64,000 bases of DNA from Gorsachius magnificus (taxonomy: Eukaryota; Chordata; Aves; Pelecaniformes; Ardeidae): assembly GCA_034008185.1 (NCBI GenBank), contig CM067081.1, forward strand, positions 14,135,821 to 14,199,820, read 5' to 3'. Shown here in pieces: positions 23,530 to 33,642 of the stretch; the stretch's first letter is position 1, and each line of letters begins with the position of its first letter. Both the position numbers and the translations under genes were made by a program. The notes below the pieces were generated by a model. It was given only the letters and a program-made list of their open reading frames with translations. It was not told the origin of the DNA and did no database searches.

Positions 23530-23945
23530 TCAGTCCATTTTCATACAGCATCTTTCATACAAAGCCTCTCAAACTGCTTTATAGTAAGAGATAAAATGAC
23601 AAGATAACTTGTTACAGAAGAGGTTATTGCAACTCTCACATAGGCAGCAAAAGAAGGAACCTGTGTGCAGAAACGGACTGGGCTAGGGGGAAAAAAGGAT
23701 GTAAATTCAAAGGAGGGAAAAAAGTAATATCCTTGCACAGTATAACAGAAAGAAGAGGTGAATATTAATCATATGAATGAGGATAAGCATAATGATGGGG
23801 ATGAGGATAAGATTGTTTCCTCCTTTTATAAAAACTTACATCTACTGCTTTCATGTAGTAATTAAATTTCATTGCCCTGCAGGATAGGTAAATTCATTTT
23901 GCAGATGGAAAAACCTAGCCATAAACAAATACGTTAAAAGGACTG
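23530..23945. repeat. Ancient L3/CORE-SINE-like retroposon relic, interrupted
   Basis: Two short blocks resemble parts of very old amniote retroposons (L3/CR1-like or MIR/CORE-SINE type). At 23546-23590, ACAGCATCTTTCATACAAAG then CTCAAACTGCTTTATA resembles the CAGCACCTTTCATCC..CAAAGCACTTTACA motif. At 23875-23940, CCTGCAGGATAGGTAAATTC then TTTTGCAGATGGAAAAACC resembles the GAGGTAGGTA..TTTTACAGATGGGGAAACTGAGG motif. Material between them is unclear. A younger CR1 inserted immediately downstream. Divergence is high. Confidence 0.45.
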
Positions 23946-23950
23946 TAATA

Positions 23951-24204
23951 GAAATCATAGAAATCATGGAAATCATGGAAATCATAGAATGTTTTGGGTT
24001 GGAAGGGACCCCTACAGGTCATCTAGTCCAACCCCCCTGCAGTGAGCAGGGACACCGCTAATTAGATCAGGTTGCTCAGAGCCCCGTCCAACCTGGTCTT
24101 GAATGTTTCCAGGGATGGGGCTTCCACTACCTCTCTGGGCAACCTGTTCCGGTGTTTTACCACCCTCATTGTAAAGAATTTCTTCCTTATATCCTGTCCT
24201 AGGA
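23951..24204 (-). mobile_element. CR1 LINE 3' end with expanded tail
   Basis: This is a minus-strand CR1 of about 250 bp. The 3' tail is expanded to several AAATCATAG/AAATCATGG units (23951-23985), followed on the plus strand by AATGTTTTGGGTTGGAAGGG and TCATCTAGTCCAACCCCCCT. Read on the minus strand, its coding end is open and gives the usual CR1 ORF2 C-terminus: [20 protein letters not shown], then [17 protein letters not shown]. 5' truncation is near TTATATCCTGTCC. It looks relatively young. Confidence 0.9.
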
Positions 24205-25821
24205 ACCGAGGCAGCTTCCTATCCACAGCAGCTAGAGGATGAGAACTGAGACTGACAATACTTACCATGACACTGATACAAACGCTGGCTCTGTTACTTT
24301 AATCAAATACAGCACTTTCCCATTTTTTTGTGGAATAGTGTATGTGGTATTTTTCAGCTGGTCCATGAGTGCCTGAATTGCAGTTTGAATGTTTGAATTA
24401 TTTATTGAAAGAACAATTTTTCAATTGTTCTGTCATCTCTGAAGATCACAAAATGAGTCAGTGTCAGGGACACGGATGTGATTCAGGAGCCGTCCCCAGT
24501 GCTGAGTTCCAGGTGCCAGGCAGATGGCACCAATACACAGAAGAAAGGGACAAGAATAAAGGCCGGTCTGGGAAAGACAACCCTTTTGATCACCCATAGT
24601 GTCCAAGGACCGTTCAATGATGTGACAGTAGAAGGACAGTAGAAAACAGGAAGAAGGATTCGTATCCTCTGGGAATTAAAGCAAGGGAAAGGAACGCCTG
24701 TTTTAGAAGACTCTGTATTTTCATAGAGAAGGGAAACAATATAGAAAAACAAAGTAGTGGCAAGGAGTAGATTACAGAAGTAAAATGTGGAAAAGAAAAT
24801 GAACACAAAATTCTGGAAACAAAGCATGATTATTTTTTTTAATTGTTTACATGGTAAGTATTTTTTGACAGACAGTTAGACACCCAATGCCTGTGCAAGC
24901 AGACACGAGATTAGCACTGTGCCTGTGTACTGTCTGCCTTTGGAGGACTGGGAGAGCATGGAGTCTTCATTTTTAATCCGTGTATTTTCCCTGGTATTCA
25001 GCTTCTGTGGTTTTACTCCATTTTTTTCCCTACTCATTCATCTTTCTTTGTACCATAAATAATGCATACATGGCTTGCCATCTAGTAATTCACTGGCATC
25101 AGACACATTCTTGCAAAAATGTTAACTTCCACACACGGTTGTGCATTTTGGAGAATATGGGTATTTCCCTGTGATTCAGAAATATGGCAGTACTGACAGT
25201 ATATTTCCAGAACGTTATATACATGGCAGGGTGCTTGGATCACACTTGCCAAGGAAGCAGGCTTAGCGCCAGCATACTGTATACACTCCCAACTTACTGA
25301 ACTAATATAAGCCACCATTCTCATCCTGCAATTAGCAGCCCTGGGGCAGCCTGATGCACACCGTTACAATTCAGCTATTTGCCCTTATCCCACCCGTTAT
25401 GTGATAGACTTAAGGTAGTAGGAATGAGATTGCTGACAAAAGAGGTGCATTGTCATCCAAATATTCTCCTTAAATACATTAATACAACAACACTTGTGGT
25501 ACAAGAGTATAAGTAAAATGTTCTTACTTCTTTATTCACAGTGTATTAAAACTAGAAAGAAAGTAGGCATAGATATATAACAAACGAACTTTATGATTTG
25601 GTTTGGTTTACATAATCTCTATATTATTCTTTGCATAGTTAAAAAAATAACAATAGCAAATGTAAAATGTCACATTTCATTATGCCATAATGTTTTCAGA
25701 TATCAGAACAGGCTACAACTATGTAGAACATAAAACTAATTATTTTAGATTTTCCAATTTAGAAAATATTATTTAACTATGTAGAACATTTCTTCAAAAG
25801 TAGTAAAAATATTTCAGAACC
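24205..25821. other. Gene-free spacer
   Basis: No recognisable gene or repeat. A 114-codon frame on the minus strand (24483-24827) is hydrophobic and T-rich, as expected for translated AT-rich DNA, and has no family signature. Confidence 0.5.
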
Positions 25822-26019
25822 TGTTTTGGCTTTGGCTGGGATAGAGTTAATTTTCTTCACAGTAGCTAGTATGAGGCTGTTTTTGTTTTGTGTTGAAAAC
25901 AATGTTGATAACACAGGGGATGTCTTTGTTCTTGCGGAGCAGGGCTGACACAGAGTCAAGGCCTTTGCTGCTTCTCATCCCAGCCCACCAGCAAGGAGAC
26001 TGGGGGTGCACAAGGAGCT

Positions 26020-26035
26020 GGGGGGGGGGGGGGGG
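26020..26035 (+). repeat. Poly-G run (16 G) inside LTR copy 2
   Basis: Sixteen consecutive G replace a GGGAGGGGG-type segment in the other LTRs. It could form a G-quadruplex and is prone to length variation and sequencing error. Confidence 0.85.
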
Positions 26036-26255
26036 CACAGCCAGGACCGCTGACCCCAACTGACCAAAGGGGTATCCCAGACCATATGACATCATGCTCA
26101 GTATGTAAACTGGGGGGAAAAAGGAGGAAGGGGGGACCATTACGCGTGACAGAGCCCTGCTTTCCTGGAGATGGCTGAACACCTGCCTGCCCATGGGAAG
26201 CAGTGAATGGATTCCTTACTTTGCTTTGCTTGCACACATGGCTTTTTCTTTCCCT

Positions 26256-26261
26256 ATTAAA
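26256..26261 (+). terminator. Polyadenylation signal of LTR copy 2
   Basis: ATTAAA in the same CCCTATTAAACTGTC context as in copy 1. Confidence 0.6.
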
Positions 26262-26388
26262 CTGTCTTTGTCTCAAACCAGGAGTTTTGTGACCTTTACT
26301 CTTTTGATTCTCTCTCCCATCCCGCTGTGGGGGGAGCGAATGAGCAGCTGTGTGGAGCTGAGTTACTGGCGGAGCTCAAACTGCAACA

Positions 26389-29300
26389 GTACCCTACATT
26401 TTTTCTGCAGGTTCCACTTGTAAGAACACAGTTATTACCTTTTAAATGTTGCATTCTTTCTTTAGAAGGTGTATTTTAGACAGGCAGTAATTATTTTCAG
26501 CCCTGTTCCTCATAAAATAGAGTAAGTAGTGATAGATTAGTGAGGATTTATTTTTTTTAATCTGGTATGTTTATTTTATTTTTAAATTCACTCCAAGGTG
26601 ACTTTAAATACCCTGTTTAAACTTTCCTGTAGGTTAAAAATGAGAGTACATAATGCCTTATGATTTCATAATATCTGTATATTCGGTAGTGAGTTAATGT
26701 GATTTAATTGAAACATCCTCTAGAAATGCCCACTACACAATATGGTTTGTGTTATTAATCTGTGGGACTAGCAATAAAATAAACTATAGGTCAATGTGAA
26801 TGAGAGCAACAGTAGGAATCCCTCAACATAGTTTGTCTGCAGGCCATGGACAGCAGGTATCAAACGGGTAGTACTATTCCAAACCTGAGAATTATAGGCT
26901 ATATCATGACTAACCCTCTCACTCCTCACAAAGGAGTTGGGGAAAAGAAGCCCTGGGCAAAGTATATCCAGATTCCCCAAAAGAATAGTCTATACAGAGG
27001 AAGATTTAATCTTCCAGACCTGGTTGGTACATTTATTGCTCCTCACGATGCTCTGTGCAATACACTCTCTGTGGGTCATGTATAAAGGATCATTTCTGCT
27101 GTATTTTCTCATGTTCTCAGACACTCTGTTCCACAAGGAATTGGTTTTGCTACAAACTTTTTGTCATTATGAGACGCCAGCCAAGCCTTGTGTCTCAGTC
27201 AACGCTGAACATTCCTGTTTGAATCCCCAGGTCAGTTTTCACTTTTCTGGTTGTAGAGGTGAGGATTTTTGAACAGGTAAGCCATGCACTGACCTCCGGG
27301 AAGGGAATTAGCTCCTGAAAGGATGCATGTGCCTAAGCCAGTCTTCCCCTGCTAGCAGATTTTTGAAATGGCATTGACAGGATTTCCATGGCATCCATTG
27401 ACAGTAAGTCATAGCTGTGGCATCTGAGGAGGTGAAAAAGGGAAAGAGCTGAGAGGCTGCACATTGCATGTAAAGTTTAGAGATTTTTTTTACCATCATT
27501 TTCCATACTTTTCTGTCTGGCACCACATTCACTGTCTGCAGCTTAAACCCTATTTCAGTTCACTTCACGTTGTTTATGTACGATGCTCTCTTCCATTCCC
27601 TACAAGTTTTGTTCCTGTTTTTTAATCTTATTTTACCAATGACAGCTGGATGCCTCTGCAAAACTCTTTTATGGCATACACACAGAACAGCACCTTCTGA
27701 AAGTGCCAATATTCTTCAACTTCTTCAACTACTGTCAACCTGTGTAACACTTAACTGTCCTAAAAAGCATGCTGGCCAGGTAAATATCACCTTTTAAATT
27801 TGCATGCTGACTTGACAGCGTCTTTCATTTTCCTTCCAGAAGTACAACACTCAGGCACATAAAATCGTATTGATAATATATAAATTTCAGTAATTTCAGT
27901 ATTAATTCTAATTTCTTCTTTGTTAGCATAGTCCCTGCCTAACATTGACTTCAATCAGTCAGCTTGCTCCATCAGTGCAAGGTGACCATTCATGTGATAT
28001 AACGCCATGATTAGCTTCCTTAATCACATACACCTAATTTTTCCAGCATTGATTTTTACTCCAGGTTATCCGTAGAAGGTTTTATACAGCACATATCTCC
28101 TATATCTTTCTGCTCACAAGATGATAACACGGATAATTCAACTTCATCGCAATAATAACACACTATTTACATTATTAAAAATAAGCAGCCAAATTTCAAG
28201 GAGTCTGTTGTACATGTGGTCTGAGTAAAGGGTTTGGCAGCTTGGCTTGCTAAATTGTAAATTGTCTCACACAGAGTGTAACACCTCTGGGGAAACCTTT
28301 TAACTCTCCTGTCATGGCATTTCCCTCTGTAAACTTATTTACTATATCTGTCTCACAGAAGTGCCAGGAGAATTAATCCTTGTAAAATTGTTGTTGGGAT
28401 ATCACTAAAAGAGAAGAGAAATACTGGGATTTCCAGGGATTTTGGTGTGATTGCAGTGTACTCTGGAGGAACAGGACTATGGCTGTCCCACTGGCTGCTA
28501 CCCCAGTGTACACAACAGGGTGAAACCAAGGCACCTTAGGAGCGTTCACAGCTGCCAAAGTCCTTCAGTCCTTCCCCAGTACAGAAAGGTCAGAGAAGGG
28601 CTATAAAATTAGTTTTAATTTATTGTTGGTTTTACTTGATCTTCTGGAAAACAGAAAAGATTCTTCCTCCACTTACCTATGCTTGCCAGACATTCTAGCA
28701 CCCAGCCAATATACCAAACACAGTAAAATAAATGTGTATAATAATTCAAGTGGTGCCAAAATTAAATTTCTGTGAAAATAGGTGAGAATATTTACATGGA
28801 CATACATACTTACACAGTTGTCACTTAATAAGACAATAAATGCTTCAAAAGCACCTGAGAAACAATAACTTGGCAGCAACAGACTTCCACAGACATTAAT
28901 TTACTTTCTGTGATGGAAACCACAAAGTCAGGTCGTGACTGCCACCCAAAAATGCCCAACTCTATTGACAGTCATAGACAATTTAAAAAAAATAAATAGT
29001 GGAGTCCCTATCAAGTCCCCAATCACTAAATCTATTTAGTGTTTCTAAAGTGGTGCTATATTGATTTAATGATGCTATTAGCAATATCTGCAGAGAATGT
29101 ATGAATATAAGCAATTACCATTTGGGATATTCTTTCTCAGTAGAAAAAACACCTAATTCCACTAATTGCCTCTACTTCTCTTTCTGTTAACTGTACACTG
29201 TATACATGTTAATAATGTTATTATCAGCAGCAATGAATTTTAATTAACATTCATGTGTTTTTTTTAAAAATTTTTTTCCCTAATTTTCCTAGGAAATTAA

Positions 29301-29484
29301 AAAGAAATCTGCAACTCATCATGAAAGAAAGTTAAAAAAATCTATACATGAAACAGATATCTAGAGACCCTATCCCTAACTAATACCCAAAATCAGACCG
29401 TTACATTAAACACTCCTATGAATATACAATAGGAATTATTACTACACAGTCTCCCAGGTCAGAAAATATGCTCTATATTCTGAT
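26389..29484. other. Gene-free spacer
   Basis: No recognisable transposon, RNA gene or exon. Two overlapping frames near 26846-27272 (79 and 111 codons) have no domain signature and no supporting splice or start context. Confidence 0.5.
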
Positions 29485-29620
29485 AAAGTTAGGAAAAGTA
29501 AGTACAAAGAACTGAAAAAACAAATGACTGGTCCAGGGCCATCCAAGGGGTTTATAACAGGGCAAGGAATTGAATCCAGCTCTCATGAACACTGGTTCAG
29601 TGCTTTAACTACAAGACATT
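29485..29620 (-). repeat. Ancient tRNA-derived SINE relic (MIR/CORE-SINE-like)
   Basis: Read on the minus strand, this has the order of a tRNA-headed SINE. The A-box region is TAGTTAAAGCACTGAACC (plus-strand complement at about 29598-29612). After about 30 bases comes the B box GGATTCAATTCC (complement at 29566-29577). Then follows a body resembling the TGACCTTGGGCAAGTCACTT segment of MIR-type elements (plus-strand AAATGACTGGTCCAGGGCC) and an A-rich end. It is old and cannot be an active tRNA gene: the cloverleaf is not complete. The family is inferred from memory of consensus sequences. Confidence 0.7.
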
Positions 29621-29625
29621 AGAGA

Positions 29626-32600
29626 TACGACTGATCAGTCGTTGAGATTTTATAGAGACATGAAATGTACAGCAGTTTCAGAGTGTAATTTCAGCCTCCT
29701 TCTTGCATAAAACTACAGAAATTGGAGGAGGTGGTTCATGGAATTTGGAGAATTAAAGCTATTCTGGAAACCTGCAGTTCTTCTTAACTTGTTTTAATCC
29801 TCTTAAGACCATGTTGTTGCGACCAACACTGACATAAGGATATGAATACACAGTGAAGTACTCCTTTTCCCATACAGAAAGTATAAATGTTTGACAATGT
29901 ACCTGAATTTTACCAACTGATCTGTAAGAGGACTGGGGCCTTGTTTAAAAGCTAGTAAAATCAGTGTGAGTCATCTTTCACTCTAAGAAAATTCTGATAA
30001 GGTCCTTGATAGGTGCATCAACCATGGCTGTTTAGTGCCCCATGGCTGTTTAGTGCCCCATGGCTGATTTCCATGATACCTTACACTATTTCAAAACTAT
30101 TAATACTCTTTTTTGAAGGTTCTGAAGGAAATAATCCATAAAAATTTTCAGTATATTGCAAAACCCAATGTAAATCCCTGAAATCAACCCTCTCCTCATG
30201 TGAATCACGAGTGATATATATATTCCAGGCCGCATTTATTATAATTGATTTCATAATATAATCAAACTAGATTCACCACCGCTATTTAAAAAAGAACTAA
30301 AAGTTTTAAGTGTGACTAATTCCTCACTGTCTACCACAGGTTTGCTTTTTATTGGCACCTTAGTAATCCTGATCAATGTCATTTAATTCTGGCATGCACA
30401 CTGCAAACACAATTAGCAATCCTATACATTTTACTGCTCCCCGTTACACATATGCAAGTGTAAACGAACAAGATGGACTCACTGTTGGAACCACGAACCT
30501 TCAGTCACATTGACACTCAGAAAGTTGTCATGAGCAAACATACAGAGAAAATACGGCTCTTCTCAAGGTACCAGAGATGACACAAAATAGCACTGTTATT
30601 AGAGTACATTTAACAGCCAAGACACATACCTTTTAGCCATTCTCAGTGTTGCAGAGTCATTCTAAGTGGGCAACGGCAGCTCTCACGCGTCACCAAGGAA
30701 ATTGTCAGTAATCCCTGGAGACCATCTCTGTTATAATTGGCACTGCTGGAGGAGGAGGATGTGTCAGGTAAAAAGATATTCCCACACCATCCTGAGATGG
30801 CAATAGTGACAGTTAACACTCCTTCAGACTTTCAGAACTGCTACGGAAGTCCCTGACAGGGACATAAATACGAAGCAGCAAGATGGCATTTTTTTACAGC
30901 TGCTTCTCATAGTATCATGCCATTTAAAGTGCATGTTAAAATCTATCAAGTACAGTAAAAACATAATTATGCCATTTCTGTAACATGCATTATATACCTA
31001 ATAAGAGCAGGATTAGTCTGTCAGTGTTTTGAATCTGTTGTGCAGACAATAGACCAGAATGCTTTGAAAAATGCTATTTCTAAGTTTATTATTCAATTAA
31101 CATGTATATTCTCCCTAAGAAAATAAAACCTTTTGAGGGGTACAAAACATTTTTTACTGCACATGCAGACTATGCAATTTAATTCTTAACAAATTGCTTC
31201 TGCTTTTAAATTATGTTATTAGTATGCTAAAAAAATTCTTACATGTTGTCATCACTCTTTAAATTTCACTAAATGGTACTATGCATCTGCCAAAATGTCT
31301 TTCACACATAAACAGTTTTGCTTTCAGTCTGTTCAATTAAAAGCAACAATGTATTTGTCAAAAGCTTAATCCTATGCTAATACAAATTCTATAGAACAGA
31401 TTTTAGTTAATTTTATAACACTATTTCAAATCTTTCCTATGGTAAAGGTGTTTTACACTAACTGACTGATGTTTCACAACAACTGAAATCCTACTAATTA
31501 CTTAATGTATGCTTTGCCTAATCGTTCAGAAGTAGTTCAGTACGGAGTAAAAGTTACCTTTTTTTTTTTTTTTTAAGTAAATCTTCTAAGGTGGAACCTT
31601 AAGCTAGAGCTCTGAGGTGAATCTGTCTCCACAATTCCTTAGAGCAAGAGACATCCTCCAAAAGCACCAATGCACTCTGATGCTTAAAAGCTGGGTTTTA
31701 TTGAAACATAAACTAGAAAATGGCTTTTTTAAAATAACAAAAACTGAGAACAAGATTGAAAAAAAAAACCCAACACACCACCAGCAAAACCCTCCCCATT
31801 TCCTGTTATGTCTTTGTAGAGTGCTGCCTTTCCAACAACAAATCCCACACTGGCTAGAAAAGTTGGTTTCTCCGCCCATGAGCCCCCATTGTGAGCTTGC
31901 TCTCAGAAGCCTCTACCACGCTGCAGTTTCCATGCTAGCTGTCTCTGTCCATCCCTCCCCATTTGACTTGGAGAGACAAAAGAGACTTTCCACAGTTTTC
32001 TCTCCCCCAGCAGTTTGATCGCTCCTGGAGACCTGCAATTCTCCTCTTCAGAGAATGCCACCGAACTCAGCCTCTAGCCTCTGGGGACAAGGAGCAAAGC
32101 AGCTATCTGTCCAGCTGGGTGGCTGTTGCTGGTTAAAGGAACACATATGGCTGTGCATGAAAAAAAGAAACTGTTATCCAGCCTGTCACATCTCTTACAA
32201 AGAAGACTAACATAAAACAACTTTTTAAAAGCCCTTACATCCTTTAAGTTAACACTTTGAAAGGAAAACAGACAGATGTTGAATATTCACTTTCATTACT
32301 AATAATATTGCTGATAATTTTATACAAAAAGATTTTATTATAGATGGAGCTGGTAGTGTCTTTGGAATTATTCTTGCTTAATACTTCTCATTAGAGGATT
32401 CTGATTGAAGCTCCTTTTAACTTTGCCAGAATTTTACATTTTGATTGAAATTTTCCCCACTGTCAGGCAAATGATTTATTTTAATTTTTTTATGAATGTT
32501 TCAGCAAAAATGATTCAGCCATTTCTGAACAAAAGCTAACAGAAAAATACTCTGTTTCACTGCTGTTAAAATTATTACAAATTTAGCAGTTATTTTAAGA

Positions 32601-33121
32601 ACACTTTGGAGCAAGAGCTTGACCTTTTAGGAGAATTTGTTTTTAAGGCAGAGGTGTGTCTGATACCATACCAGTGATAAAACTGCATTTTTCCATGCTG
32701 GAAACCTCTGAAAAATATCGCTCCAGAGTAACTTGAAAAGTCAAAAAGGTTTGACAGATAAGTTCCTCACAGTTTCTGCCTTCCAGGTCAGAGCTTTGTC
32801 TTGTTTGAGCACATTTCACACCTGGAGAGTGACTGAGCACAGTCCAGACCACAATTACAAAGACCAAGGAAGACTCTTCCTGAGTTTCAGTGCCAGTTTA
32901 TGTGGGCCACGGGACGTGAACCTGTGAGCTAATAGATTATTTTCCTAGAGCTTTAAGATGGTTCTTTGCTGGTGCTCAGGTGACATGGAAGTGCACGAAA
33001 TATGAAAAAAGCATCACAATATCTGAGGCAAGGACAAAAAACAGATGGCAAGAGACAACTGTTGAGGGAAGGAGCAGATTGGGAAAAGGAACCTGAGAGA
33101 GGCAGTGTAAGAGGGCTGAAG
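29626..33121. other. Gene-free spacer
   Basis: AT-rich DNA with a short minisatellite at 30023-30066 and a T tract near 31559-31574. The 133-codon frame at 31617-32018 includes a lysine-rich stretch from an A-run and an A/C-rich segment, and is not convincing as a gene. Confidence 0.5.
30023..30066 (+). repeat. 18-bp tandem repeat, 2.4 copies
   Basis: The unit CATGGCTGTTTAGTGCCC occurs at 30023-30040 and 30041-30058, and the first 8 bases again at 30059-30066. The copies are identical, so the duplication is recent. Confidence 0.95.
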
Positions 33122-33642
33122 ATCATAGAATCATAGAATCGTTTAGGTTGGAAAAGACCTTTAAGATCAAGTCCAACCATTAACCTAATACTGCCATCCC
33201 ACCACTAAACCATGTCCCTAAGCACCTCATCTATCCTCCTTTTAAATACCTCCAGGGATGGGGATTCAACCACTTCCCTCGGCAGCCTGTTCCAATGCTT
33301 GACAACTCTTTCAGTGAAGAAATTTTTCCTAATATCCAATCTAACCCTCCCCTGGCACAACTCGAGGCCATTTCCTCTTGTCCTATTTCCCATTACTTGG
33401 GAGAAAAGACTGACCCCCACCTCACTACAGCCTCCTGTCAGGCAGTGGCAGAGGGCGATGAGGTCTCCCCTTGGCCTCCTCTTCTCCAGACTAAACAACC
33501 CCAGTTCCCTCAGCTGCTCCTCATCAGCCCTGTGCTCCAGACCCCTCACCAGCTTTGTTGCTCTCCTCTGGACATGTTCCAGCAATGCAATGTCTTTCCT
33601 GTAGTGAGGGGCCCAAAACTGAACACAGTATTCGAGGTGCGG
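33122..33642 (-). mobile_element. CR1 LINE 3' end, young-looking
   Basis: A minus-strand CR1 of 521 bp. The plus strand starts ATCATAGAATCATAGAATCG and ends at ACAGTATTCGAGGTGCGG. On the minus strand it encodes, without a stop, the last 140 or so residues of ORF2: [60 protein letters not shown], and the end [12 protein letters not shown]. The intact frame suggests a late insertion. GAAG at 33118-33121 and 33643-33646 could be a 4-bp target-site duplication. It has no promoter or 5' part and cannot move by itself. Confidence 0.93.

Larger units (their letters stand above)
25822..26388 (+). mobile_element. Solo LTR, bird ERVL-type (copy 2)
   Basis: This 567-bp LTR begins TGTTTTGGCTTTGGCTGGGA and ends CTGCAACA. 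It aligns over its whole length with copy 1 (3440-4018), sharing GCTTTCCTGGAGATGGCTGA, TTTGCTTTGCTTGCAC and CCCTATTAAACTGTCTTT. The flanks GAACC (25817-25821) and GTACC (26389-26393) match at 4 of 5 positions and are probably the decayed 5-bp target-site duplication. The TATA element has mutated (AGTATGTAAAC). A run of 16 G lies at 26020-26035. No internal proviral sequence flanks it, so it is solo. It is more diverged from the other two than they are from each other in the U3 start. Confidence 0.87.

Noticed and set aside
24483..24827. 114-codon minus-strand frame with hydrophobic content
   Set aside because: Phe/Leu/Ser-rich as expected from A-rich DNA read on the opposite strand; no start context, domain or splice evidence.
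26937..27272. 111-codon plus-strand frame
   Set aside because: No known motif, overlaps another frame, and lies in AT-rich DNA without promoter or splice signals.
29560..29620. Functional tRNA gene on the minus strand
   Set aside because: A and B boxes are present, but acceptor and anticodon stems do not pair and the body continues as a SINE.
31617..32018. 133-codon plus-strand frame
   Set aside because: Includes a lysine run from an A-tract and a low-complexity A/C-rich part; no recognisable domain.
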